This document shows positions 1-9,810 of a DNA stretch of 37,305 nucleotides, piece by piece (positions within the stretch are counted from its first letter, which is position 1; each line of letters begins with the position of its first letter). The stretch is from Stentor coeruleus (lineage: Eukaryota; Ciliophora; Heterotrichea; Heterotrichida; Stentoridae): NCBI GenBank assembly GCA_001970955.1, contig MPUH01000745.1, forward strand, positions 1-37,305, read 5' to 3'. The notes under the pieces are model-generated. The model saw nothing but the letters and a program-made list of their open reading frames with translations, searched no databases and was not told the origin of the DNA. Both the position numbers and the translations under genes were made by a program.

Positions 1-341
1 CAAATCTTTACATAACTATTTTGCATACATATAAAAAAATCACTAAAATTATATCATAAAAAATTAAAAAAATAACACTTAAGTTTAAAGGTAGAATTCT
101 TTTGAATCTAATGCATCATCACCTAAATATTATATTTTAATAAAAAAAATTATTAAACTAACCAAGTAAATCCTTTTAATTTCAAATAATTTTCTAATTC
201 TCATAAATTCAAATGATTTTTCAAACTCTCTTCCTATTCTTTTCATAATAAACCTACTAGTTTGAATATTTTCTTAATAATACCCTTACATAAATTATAT
301 CAAAAAGTTCTCAAAGATTCCTAAACAAATTCTATAATTTA
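1..341. other. 5' flank of WD40 gene, no gene seen
   Basis: AT-rich leader with few G residues on the plus strand. No open frame of interest. The low-G, C-containing composition matches the upstream flanks of other genes in the window, so this is probably promoter and 5' UTR. Confidence 0.5.
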
Positions 342-3074
342 ATGTCAGACACTTTGCCAGAAAATTATTTATCTGAAACTACTCTTAGAAACCATAGAAA
401 TCTCTCTTTAGAAAACTCACGCTTATTTTTAAAATCCAAATCTGAAGACTATAAAACCACCGGCATTCAGCCAGCAAGCATTTTATCATCAGAATTAAAA
501 AACTCATGCAAATTACCTTGTTTAGTAAGAAAAAGTTTAAATCAAGAAATCAGACACAGAATGAAGCTTATAGAAAAAAAGAAAAAAGATTCTTTATCTT
601 TAGCATCATGCCTTATAGGTTTCATAAATGACAAACTTGACAATTTGCATCATCATTTAAACAGACATTATGATAAACTAGTATCATTACTTGTAAAAGA
701 AGAATTAAGCTTAGATGAAAGACAAATAGCAAAGAACATATTATCAGCTAATTATATACCAGATAGAGATCATAGAATAAAATGCGAAAAAACCATTGAC
801 CAAGCTATAAACTCATATAGAATCCAAATCAACAAAACAACAGCGATTTATGGGAAAACCAAAGATAGCATTGAAAAGGAATTAGGCCTTTTAATTGAAG
901 GGCATAAAAATAAGATGAATAGTATTGTCATGACAAGTGACCAAACTTATGCAGTTTCAGGTTCTAATGATGGTACAATAAGGTTATGGAATTTAAAGTC
1001 AAAATGCCAAGAAAAAATACTTGCAAAACACTCAATGCCTATAAATAGTATTGCTATAAGTGCAGATAATAAATATATAGTATCAGGGTCAGATGATAAA
1101 ACTGTAAAACTTTGGAATTTACAAGAAAAAACTCAGGATGCTGCATTTATTCATAAGGAATCTGTTACTTCAGTAGCTATTTCTGAAGATAGCAAATTTA
1201 TTGTTTCTGGATGCAAAGATACTCTAGTTTATATCTGGGATATCTTCAGTAAAGAAAAAATTTTCTTATTAGCCGGCCATGAAGATAATATTCTAACTGT
1301 TACTATAAAAAAATCAAAAACTATTGCATCAGGATCTAAAGATAACTCAATACGTATATGGAAAAAAACTGATCCAACTTTCTCATTAAAACTCTTAGGT
1401 CATACTTCTCAAGTAAACTGCCTAGTTTTCACCTCAGAAAACTCATACCTTATTTCAGGTTCACACGATAACTCAGTCCGTGTCTGGAAATACAAAAACG
1501 AAGGCATTCATTTTATACTTAAAGGCCACACTCATCCAGTTCTAAGTATTGCAACAAAATACAACTCAGAATATTTAATATCAAGTTCTATAGACAGAAC
1601 TATAAGAGTTTGGAATCTAGCTAATAAATGCCAAGAAAGCATTTTTATTCAAAAAGGTGCTATAAAAAGTATAAGTATTAGTAAGGATGATAAGTTTTTA
1701 ATCAGTATTGATAACAGTTTAACAATTGTAGCATGGGATTTGATATCAAAAAGTCAAATGTGGAGTATTGCTAATCATACCTCTGANTCAAGAAAGCATT
1801 TTTATTCAAAAAGGTGCTATAAAAAGTATAAGCATTAGTAAGGATGATAAGTTTTTAATCAGTATTGATAACAGTTTAGCAATTGTAGCATGGGATTTGA
1901 TATCAAAAAGTCAAATGTGGAGTATTGCTAATCATACCTCTGATATTATAGATATAGCAATTAATAGTGACAANATATTATAGATATAGCAATTAATAGT
2001 GACAATTCTGCTGTTGTCTCAAAGAGTAATAATGAGTTTATAGTATGGAATACTTTAACTAAAGAGCAGGTAGCTTTTATTAATAGGGTTAATGCTAACT
2101 GTATATCTGTAAGTCGTGATGCAGCATTTTTAGTATTTGGGTTGCATAATCGAGGTATTTATATATGGGATATTGTTCATAAAGCTTTATATATAGAAAC
2201 TTATGATCATAACGATATAGTAAATTGTATTTCTATAGCATCTGATAGTTCATTTGTTGTTACAGGATCATCAGATACCCAAATTATCCTTACAAATCTC
2301 CACGAACCAACCCGTTTTACATTTTTTACTGGGCATACAGATAAGATTCTTTGTATAGCAATATCTATAGATAATCAACTTATAGCTTCAGGTTCTGCTG
2401 ATAAGACTGTTATTGTATGGAATATATATCTTAATAAACAACAAGCTGTTTTTAAAGATCATAAAGATTCTGTAACTTCAGTTGCCATAACTTCAGATAC
2501 TCGATATGTTGTATCTGGATCTGATGATGGAAGTTTAAGAATTTGGAATCTGATTGATATGGTAATTGAAAATGTTATTAATGATATCGGATCTCCAATA
2601 AATTGTTTATGTCTTGATTATCAAGATAATCTTATTGTTCTTGGGCTTAAAGATAATAATGTGATTATAGTAAATAGAAATAATATAGCAAAGTGGTTTA
2701 AATGTGCAATTGTGAATAATTTTAAGGGGCATTTAAAAGAAATTATTGGGGTTGGGATATGTCAGGATTCAAAACAAGTTGTTTCATGTTCTAAGGATGG
2801 GATTATAAAAAAATGGGATTTAGATACCAGTAATAATGTTAGTACATTTTCGATGCATGAGGATTATAAAAATGTTATAGTTTTTGACACATATTTTTCA
2901 AATGCTTATATCGCAACTCCATCTGGAGAGGTTATGATTTTTGGGGTTAAAGAAAACAAGGTTTTGTCATTTGAGAAATTGTTTGATAAAAATTTAGTAC
3001 ATAATGTTTTGATTATTTACCCAGCTATGAAAGAATTTATTAGAAAGCAGCTCCATAGTAAAAGAGGAAAGTAG
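342..3074 (+). CDS. WD40-repeat protein (about 14 repeats), split by assembly joins
   Basis: One gene interrupted by two single-N joins, at 1787 and 1974. The 155 bp before the first N (1632-1786) recur after it (1789-1943, two mismatches). The 31 bp before the second N (1943-1973) recur at 1975-2005. Discounting the 157 and 32 surplus bases restores a single frame of about 847 residues ending in TAG. Residues 1-185 are helical and charged with no recognised domain. The rest is about 14 WD repeats, each with a GH-like start and an SGSxDxTIRLWN-like end, enough for two seven-bladed propellers. WD40 propellers are protein-interaction scaffolds; the specific partner is not evident. No signal peptide or membrane segment. 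The gene converges with the cysteine-rich gene downstream, 82 bp between stops. Confidence 0.85.
1632..2005. repeat. Two direct duplications flanking single-N gaps
   Basis: 155-bp copies at 1632-1786 and 1789-1943 differ at two positions and are separated by N and T. 31-bp copies at 1943-1973 and 1975-2005 are separated only by N. Both shift the frame, and both shifts vanish if the overlaps are merged, so these are unmerged contig ends rather than biology. Confidence 0.9.
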
Positions 3075-3156
3075 TTTAGTTTTAGGATATTATTTAGTTT
3101 TATATATGAATCTATTAACCTATTTATTTTTACCTAAAGTTATTAGTCTATGAGCT

Positions 3157-4398
3157 TTACTCCGATATAGCTACTTCACCTTGGTCATCCTTAGCTTCAC
3201 TCAACTTATTATAAGCTTCTTCTTCTTTAATTTCTTCCAAATCTTCTTTATTTTTTTTCTTCTCATTTTTCAGCTCCTTTTCAATTCTCTTAACTGATTT
3301 ATTACTAAAAGTACTATGCATATTGCTTATACTCTGGTCTATTATATATTTATCATATATTCCTCTACTTACAGGTGTGGATTTGATAAGCGAGGCTATT
3401 TCTAAATTATCAAACACTGATTCACGATTTTCTGAATTTTTATCATTGTTAATTACAGAATTTATCGTCTTATTCAAATTTTCTTCATTACGTTTATTAA
3501 GTTTATCTTTGCAAGACTTATAGAAAAGCTTGAATACTAGCAGTAAAATAAAGATCACAGATATTAATATCCCTACACTAATCAATATAGAATTCAGCTT
3601 TTCATGATTTTTTTCTGCTACATGCTTGCAAGTTCCTTTTTCATCAAATTCGTAATTTTTTGCACAGGCCATGCATGTTGAATTGAAATCGCAATCAAGA
3701 CAATGCTTAGGACAGCAATTACCATTTCTATTAAAGTACCCTTTTGAACATGCTTTGCAAGTATTAATATCATTAGAGCAATCTTTACAATTCTGGCTTT
3801 TACAGCATCTTTTGTCTGTATCTATATAAAAACCAGACTCACATTTATTGCACACTTTAAAATCAGTTGAGCAATCTAAACAACCATGAGTTAAGCATCT
3901 TTTGCAGTTACCGTAAATATCAATACCTAGTTTATATATACACTCACAGCATTCAGAAGTATCATAGTCACAGCATTTGCCACATCCTTTTATTGACTGA
4001 ATACATCCTCGATTAGTCAAAACTCTATAAGAGCAAATATGAGGGGAAAAACATGCACAGTGGTCTTCACATTCAGGTTCACATCTTTTGCTTGTTAAAA
4101 TATATCCTTTAGAGCATTTTATGCATTGTGATAACTGGTTGTAGAGATCACAGTTTTCTATTATGGTAATTTGGCTTTGTTGATAAGGAGATAATTGTAT
4201 GCAGCCGTATATTTCGTTTCTTGTATAACCAGGATGACAGTTAATACAGATATCAGGGGAGTTTTTAGAGCAGGTCTCACAGTTTTCAATATAGCAAGAA
4301 GAAACTTTGCTTAGTATACAAAATAAGCTTATGATAAGCATGTATATATTAAAATACAAACAATGGTTAGTTTTATTAATTAGATACCTTCTGTGCAT
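3157..4398 (-). CDS. Cysteine-rich type I membrane protein (furin/EGF-like repeats)
   Basis: 413 residues from the first ATG. A second in-frame ATG (4341, residue 20) opens directly onto a better signal peptide, LIISLFCILSKVSSC, and may be the true start. Residues 35-258 are an ectodomain with dozens of Cys in CxxC-type spacings (ENCETC, CINCHPGY, CLDCSTDF), as in growth-factor-receptor/furin-like cysteine-rich surface proteins of ciliates. Residues 269-292 form one transmembrane helix, followed by a 120-residue charged cytosolic tail rich in Lys and Glu. It is a paralogue of the gene at 23390-24919: both begin with the same ENCETC, CINC, PGY, GC order, but the cytosolic parts are unrelated. 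Ligand and role are not evident. Stop is TAA. Confidence 0.8.
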   Translation of the reverse strand: MHRRYLINKTNHCLYFNIYMLIISLFCILSKVSSCYIENCETCSKNSPDICINCHPGYTRNEIYGCIQLSPYQQSQITIIENCDLYNQLSQCIKCSKGYILTSKRCEPECEDHCACFSPHICSYRVLTNRGCIQSIKGCGKCCDYDTSECCECIYKLGIDIYGNCKRCLTHGCLDCSTDFKVCNKCESGFYIDTDKRCCKSQNCKDCSNDINTCKACSKGYFNRNGNCCPKHCLDCDFNSTCMACAKNYEFDEKGTCKHVAEKNHEKLNSILISVGILISVIFILLLVFKLFYKSCKDKLNKRNEENLNKTINSVINNDKNSENRESVFDNLEIASLIKSTPVSRGIYDKYIIDQSISNMHSTFSNKSVKRIEKELKNEKKKNKEDLEEIKEEEAYNKLSEAKDDQGEVAISE

Positions 4399-4591
4399 TG
4401 ATTAAATATGTATCTAATTTTATTAAATAGATTATTTATAAGTAGTTTTTTCATATAATAATATCATTTCTTTAATAAATTTATTAGTACAAAATAACGT
4501 ATATATAACATCTATTACCTTATTATAAGCATTAAAATAATTATAAAACCTACTTATAATCCCCATATATCACTATTCTAAAAATTCATTA

Positions 4592-6754
4592 TTAATCACT
4601 GGGTAGAAAAATTATAATTTTTCCAATAACCTCATCAATATCGTTTATACATTGACTTATAAACTTCACAGCTTTTTTCTCTATCAATTCCCATTCTTGT
4701 TTTTTATCAGCGAATTTCACCCTTAGCAATGCAATAATAAAAACTGTAGCAACAATATTTTTATCATAGCCTCTCTCTTTTAAAACTTCTAAAACTTTTT
4801 TCAAGTCAAAATATATTTTAACTACTTCGTCATATGGCCAAAATCCTTCAAAGTTTTGTAATTCAACGATTTTCGAAAATGTGAGATCATTTTTACTTAA
4901 AACAACTTCACTTTTTTTTACGCTTGGAGCAGAAGATCTTGCAGAATGTGTCCCTCCAGCACCACAACATCCAGAAGATTTTTTGGCAGAAGTATAAAAT
5001 GCATGAGAACTGGATTTTAGCTTAAATCCACTAGAATTTGATGGTATAAAAGGATCTGGTTTATTTATTGATATTGGCACATGCTTTAAGTCAGATATTG
5101 TTGGGTTTTCATTTTCTATTATGCAAATAAACGATGTAAGGATTGATGGGATTTGGAAAAATGTTGAAAGCGAGATGATTTCTTTGGAGTTTTGGTCCGA
5201 AGATTTCTCAAGATGTGAGATTTTATGCTTGGCCCATAGTTTGATGATATCAGGGTTTTCGACAATTTGGAAGTTGTTGATTGGGATTTCGATGTTGGTG
5301 CCTTTAAAATTGTCATAGCATTTTATTGTCACCATATGCGAAGGTATTGAGTCCATGAGTATATACTGAATGCAAGGTTCCCCATAAAACACAAACCCAA
5401 GATCCTCATTTTTCGGGTATATTTCCCCCTGCCAGGTTGATTCCCATTTATTCAAACTAGGTACGACACTTTTTTTCAAAGCATTTATGACGCTATGAGC
5501 TAAATCCTTGCTTTTTTCTACAAAATACGCATTACCCCTTCCTGCTTTAGCTGAGTTTCTTATAAGATTCCTATCAGCATCTGACCCAATACCAAAACTA
5601 TGAACCCTACAAATCCCTTCATGCCTTTTAATCAACCCAATCACATTTTCAGGTCTTTCAACACACCCATCAGTGATCAAAAAAATACTTTTTGGATAAT
5701 TTTCTATAATCCCATTATTTAAAACAGCACCAAGTGGATTAAAAATATCAGTCCCACCCATATCAGCCTCAAGATCCCCAAGCATTTTCATTGTCTTAGC
5801 CACCGATTTTTCATCAGCTCTCTGTGATTGTGGATAAAAAAGCTTATAGTGCGACCCAAAAGCTACAATATTAAAATAAGAATCCCTAGGCAAAGACTTC
5901 AAAAACAATATCGCTGAGTTGCGGGCAAGGATTATTTTTTTACCAATCATCGACCCTGAACAGTCTATAATAAATATAAACTCTCCAGATCCTTCAATAC
6001 TATCTAATGATACATTTGGAAATGGGATAAATGAAATCATAGCAACATATTGACTTTTATATTGACTTACTATACAAGATGGTTCATTTGAATTAAAGTT
6101 CTGATATTGTATAGAAAATGCTTTTGTTATATCTTTTGTATTAAGTGCTTCAAAACATCCTTTAAGGGATAATGAATTCTCATGGATATCCCAGATAAGT
6201 GGATAAGTTGAAGTATAATTTATTATTGGTGAAGTGCTAATCAGAGTTAGGGAAAGTTTATAGTTGCAAGGGCAGATAACTTTGAAAAAGTCATATGGTA
6301 ATGTTAAAATCCATGAGTTTTGTAAGGATGATAATGGAGTTGAATAAGTTAATTCTACTTGAACTTCAGCGTTAGGGTGTAGATTACCTATGTTTATTGT
6401 CAGATAGTCTGGGGTGTTAGATGATGAGAGCAAAGCAGTATGGCCTGAAGAAATTGCATCATTGTAAGCTTCAGCTGCTTGAGAATTTTCTCGGATATAA
6501 GATTTAAGGGTTATTCCATTTGGTAGATGGATTTGCAAACTTGTGATGACTGAATTTTCATCAATTGGGATTTTATATTCAACTTCTAAAGGTTTTTTTT
6601 CTTTGTTCGTAAAAGTCTGAAATAAGGATATAGTTGCAAGACTGTCTTGGATAAATATTTTAGTTTCAACAGATTGCAATGGAATTTTACAGGTGTTCTT
6701 TGGGTCAAGACTTGCCTGATATCTGCCGATATAACAACAATGGCATTTGATCAT
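4592..6754 (-). CDS. VIT and vWA domain protein (VWA5A/inter-alpha-trypsin heavy-chain type)
   Basis: 720 residues, intronless, TAA stop. Residues about 15-145 match a VIT domain (VETKIFIQDSLATISLFQTF, then EYKIPIDENSVI). Residues about 255-430 are a von Willebrand A domain with an intact MIDAS motif D264-C-S266-G-S268 and the later TDGC loop, so metal-dependent ligand binding is expected. The C-terminus (LQNFEGFWPYDE onward, about 630-715) resembles the conserved tail of vertebrate VWA5A-type proteins. A short Cys/Gly/Ser-rich stretch (SGCCGAGG) lies before it. No clear signal peptide, consistent with the cytosolic VWA5A branch rather than secreted ITIH. Only 61 bp separate its ATG from that of the divergent E2 pseudogene. 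Confidence 0.85.
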   Translation of the reverse strand: MIKCHCCYIGRYQASLDPKNTCKIPLQSVETKIFIQDSLATISLFQTFTNKEKKPLEVEYKIPIDENSVITSLQIHLPNGITLKSYIRENSQAAEAYNDAISSGHTALLSSSNTPDYLTINIGNLHPNAEVQVELTYSTPLSSLQNSWILTLPYDFFKVICPCNYKLSLTLISTSPIINYTSTYPLIWDIHENSLSLKGCFEALNTKDITKAFSIQYQNFNSNEPSCIVSQYKSQYVAMISFIPFPNVSLDSIEGSGEFIFIIDCSGSMIGKKIILARNSAILFLKSLPRDSYFNIVAFGSHYKLFYPQSQRADEKSVAKTMKMLGDLEADMGGTDIFNPLGAVLNNGIIENYPKSIFLITDGCVERPENVIGLIKRHEGICRVHSFGIGSDADRNLIRNSAKAGRGNAYFVEKSKDLAHSVINALKKSVVPSLNKWESTWQGEIYPKNEDLGFVFYGEPCIQYILMDSIPSHMVTIKCYDNFKGTNIEIPINNFQIVENPDIIKLWAKHKISHLEKSSDQNSKEIISLSTFFQIPSILTSFICIIENENPTISDLKHVPISINKPDPFIPSNSSGFKLKSSSHAFYTSAKKSSGCCGAGGTHSARSSAPSVKKSEVVLSKNDLTFSKIVELQNFEGFWPYDEVVKIYFDLKKVLEVLKERGYDKNIVATVFIIALLRVKFADKKQEWELIEKKAVKFISQCINDIDEVIGKIIIFLPSD

Positions 6755-6815
6755 ATTTTTATAACATTTTGCATATTAGAATTAATACATCAGACTAAGC
6801 CGTGAATATGCAGAG

Positions 6816-7280
6816 ATGGAGAACTCACAAATCGATAATATAAACGCAATTCCAAAAGAAAATATTAACTTAACTCAATATGATGTGTAATCATCTGACC
6901 TAAAGGGACCTTCTTAAAAATGGGGTATTTTTACTAAACCTCTTCCTCCAGAATATCCTTATAAATTTCCAATAGTGAAATTCAAAACCCTAGTTTATCA
7001 TCCAAATATAGATATTCAAGGGAATATTTATGTCAGTGTTCTTAGAGAAGCATGGGCTCCAACTTTGACTATATCAAAAGTCCTCCTTTCAATCAACAGT
7101 CTTTTTATGGACCCTAATCCAAGAGGTCTTTTACGTCCTGAAGTAGCTAAAGAATATCAAGAAAATATTTTGGCTTTTGAACAAAATGCTAGAGGCTGGA
7201 CTGCATTCTATGCTACTGAAAATCAAATTTTTTATTTAAAATTTATATATCTAGTTTTATGTAGATTCAAACATTATTAA
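6816..7280 (+). pseudogene. Decayed ubiquitin-conjugating enzyme (E2) gene
   Basis: Reading in one frame from the ATG at 6816 gives an E2-like order: DLKGPS, then PPEYPYKFPIVKFKT, VYHPNIDIQGNI, LREAWAPTLTISKVLLSI, DPNPRGLLRPEVAKEY and ARGWTAFYAT, closest to the UBE2D class. Two in-frame TAA codons (6888 and 6918) interrupt the N-terminal half. No GT-AG pair of 15-16 nt removes them. The catalytic Cys expected in the GNICLDIL-type motif is Tyr (GNIYVSVL). After the last E2 residues the frame runs into AT-rich sequence. Both stops and the lost Cys indicate a dead copy. Confidence 0.75.
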
Positions 7281-7499
7281 TTAAATTCTTATATAATCCA
7301 TCTCTATTTCTATCAATTTCATTAATATTTCCCTTGAATACGATCATCATATTTGCCTAAAATAGTTTTTAAAATAAACTAGTATCTTGATTACATGAAT
7401 TCAATACTAAATTATTTTAGTTTGATTAAAACTTTGTTATTAGCTATTGCTGCAACTTAGAGTAGTTGATTAACCCTACAAGAATCATAACTATAGAGT

Positions 7500-7736
7500 A
7501 TGGATGGTTGTTATATCCTTGAACTGGGGATATATCTTGTAGACTGGGCAAAGCCCCCAGTTGTCTTTTTGCTTGCAAGGAAATCATCAAGGTTTCCACT
7601 CATTTTTTTATTCAACTACATTAAAGTCATCCTTTCAAGCAATATTTTTATAGACCCTAACACAAAGAATACCCTTTTTTGTAGAAGCTCCCATACAATA
7701 TTAATAAAATATCATAAATTTTGCTCAGAATCCTAG
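7500..7736 (+). pseudogene. Second, more decayed E2 copy
   Basis: The frame from 7500 contains weakened E2 motifs in the right order: GCYILEL (Cys retained at the active-site position), VDWAKPPVV (compare LREAWAPTL), IKVILSS (compare SKVLLSI) and FIDPNTKNTLF (compare FMDPNPRGLL). Spacing is wrong: about 20 extra residues lie between the Trp and Ser-Lys-Val segments, and no N-terminal half is visible upstream. I read it as a truncated relic of a tandem E2 duplication. Similarity is judged by eye and is weaker than for the neighbouring copy. Confidence 0.5.
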
Positions 7737-7803
7737 AGTTTAGACTATCTGCAATTTATTGAAAATAAAAGTTGTAATTAAGCTATCTTATATATTTCTA
7801 GTA

Positions 7804-9210
7804 TTAAGTGAACTTAAGCATCATTTCAGTAAACTCCCTCAAATCTATAACCCCATCTCCATTAAGATCAACTTCTCTGATTATTTCAACCCATATGTCA
7901 TCATCATAAACATGATATTTACCTAGCATTGACTTAAGCTCTTCTGCTGTTATTGTCCCACTACTATCAATATCAAAAGCTTTGAATGTTAATTCCAATC
8001 TTTCTCTACTTAGAAGCTTGTTACGGTTCATTGATGCAGCCACAAACTCAGAATAGTCAATTTCCCCAGAACCATCTGTATCGACTTGCCTCATTATTTT
8101 ATCAACTTCTGCTTCAATATCCTCAATTTCTTCACAATAAAGACTATTAAAACCTTGAAGAAGTTCTTTTCTAGACAAAGTACCAGAATTATCAGAATCT
8201 AATGACTTAAACAATTCAATCATCTCCTCTCTCTCTTTTTTCGTAGCCAACTGTGAGGCAATAAACGAATATGTAGCTTTCTGAAGTTTATGTTCACTCC
8301 TAAAACTCTGAAGATTATTAAAAATATTTTTGGCTGTAGATTTATTAATCGGGGCATGACTTGCATTGTTAAGCCAAGGATGTTGTAAAGCCTCACGTGC
8401 AGTAATTCTCTTATCTGGGTCAAAAAATATCATTTTAGTAATCAAATCCTTAGCTTCAAAACTAATAAAATCCCATTCAGGAGAAGGAAATGAGAACCTC
8501 CCACTAGCGATTTTCTTAAGAATTTGTTCATCATTTGACCCACCGAAAGGTGGGTAACCACATAATAATATATACATATTAACCCCAGCACCCCAAATAT
8601 CACATTTTTCTGTATAACAGCATTTAATTACCTCAGGGGCTATATAATAAGGAGTACCAAGCTTAATTGTAAGTGGAACATCATGATTAAAAAACTGTGC
8701 CGTACCAAAATCAATCACCTTTAAATTAGCATCATCAGCCGTTGTGTCTAATAGAAAATTCTCAGGTTTCAAATCTCTATGCACAACATTTCTATCATGA
8801 CAATATGTAACAACTGATAATATTTGTTTCATATAATTAGCAGCTGTAGCTTCAGTAAAAGACCCTTGGCTTATTATCCTATCAAAAAGTTCTCCACCAC
8901 TACAGAATTCAGTGATAAGATAATAATTTTTATCGTCTTGATAAAACTCATAAAGTTTGAGGATATTTGGGTGGTCTAAAGTCCTTAAGACTGAGACTTC
9001 ATTGAAAAAAGTTTGACGTTCTTCTTCGCTTTTGAGATTTTTTTTGTGGATGGTCTTTACAGCACGCGCTTCACCTGTGACTCGATGAGTTATTTTCCGA
9101 ACACTACCAAAAGCTCCATCCCCTAGTTTATTACCGATACGATAAGTGTCACGCAACTTGCCTATTTTTTCTGTCACGAAATCCCCTCCTGAGACTCGTA
9201 AAATTTCCAT
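7804..9210 (-). CDS. Calcium-dependent protein kinase (CDPK)
   Basis: 468 residues, TAA stop, the usual length for a CDPK. The Ser/Thr kinase domain spans about 23-283: glycine loop LGDGAFGSV (29-37), catalytic Lys52, HRDLKPEN with Asp146, DFG with Asp167, and GTPYYIAPEV in the activation segment. An autoinhibitory junction follows, then four EF-hands with intact loops: DSDNSGTLSRKE, DTDGSGEIDYSE, DIDSSGTITAEE and DLNGDGVIDLRE. All kinase catalytic residues are present, so an active calcium-regulated kinase is expected. The N-terminus MEILRV lacks Gly2, so N-myristoylation is not expected. CDPKs in ciliates and apicomplexans couple calcium to motility and secretion; the substrate here is unknown. 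Confidence 0.95.
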   Translation of the reverse strand: MEILRVSGGDFVTEKIGKLRDTYRIGNKLGDGAFGSVRKITHRVTGEARAVKTIHKKNLKSEEERQTFFNEVSVLRTLDHPNILKLYEFYQDDKNYYLITEFCSGGELFDRIISQGSFTEATAANYMKQILSVVTYCHDRNVVHRDLKPENFLLDTTADDANLKVIDFGTAQFFNHDVPLTIKLGTPYYIAPEVIKCCYTEKCDIWGAGVNMYILLCGYPPFGGSNDEQILKKIASGRFSFPSPEWDFISFEAKDLITKMIFFDPDKRITAREALQHPWLNNASHAPINKSTAKNIFNNLQSFRSEHKLQKATYSFIASQLATKKEREEMIELFKSLDSDNSGTLSRKELLQGFNSLYCEEIEDIEAEVDKIMRQVDTDGSGEIDYSEFVAASMNRNKLLSRERLELTFKAFDIDSSGTITAEELKSMLGKYHVYDDDIWVEIIREVDLNGDGVIDLREFTEMMLKFT

Positions 9211-9810
9211 TATTAATATAAGAGTTTCAACGGGAATGAAGAGTTATGACTTGCAATAGGATTTAAGGGTTTTTGGTTGGGTAAGAGATGAGAAGTATGT
9301 GATTAAGTTAGGGAAATTTGAATAAAGGCTTAGGGTTTAATGATAAGGTGTTTCAAGTTTTTGGGTTTTAGGCTTTTTTATATGTTTTTGTGTTGGGTTT
9401 GGGAAATTTGGCTTGGTTTTTATGATTTTTTATTGCTGAGGAAGTTATAAAGGTATTTTTATATAGAAATTGGGAGTGGAAATAAGATCTTAAGTGAAAA
9501 TAATATAAATTTACCCAAGGTGTAATAGCATAATATATTCAATAATTTATGGGATGTTTAAGATATCTCTCTATTTCAGTAAGTGAATTTATATATTTAG
9601 CAAAAATCCTCATAATTTCAACCCACACCCATCACATTATTCTCAAACAAAAAAAAACAAAGCTAAGTAATTATCTCATAATCATAAACTAATTTCTCAT
9701 ACTAAAATTCAATTAAAAAGAATCTTCCCTAAACAATCAACTTTATATATCATATCTAATTCACAACATAATCTTCATAAAACTCTCTTAATCTATCTAA
9801 TCTAATCTAA
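9211..9810. other. Flank between CDPK and carboxypeptidase genes, no gene seen
   Basis: The first about 270 bp are rich in G and T on the plus strand, so C and A rich in the sense of the CDPK gene, typical of upstream flanks here. The remainder is AT-rich 3' flank of the carboxypeptidase array. No open frame or RNA gene recognised. Confidence 0.5.

Noticed and set aside
6816..7280. Reading the two TAA codons in the E2 copy as glutamine (alternative ciliate code)
   Set aside because: Twelve intact genes here end in TAA at the expected family length, and the E2 copy also lost its catalytic Cys, so a pseudogene is simpler.
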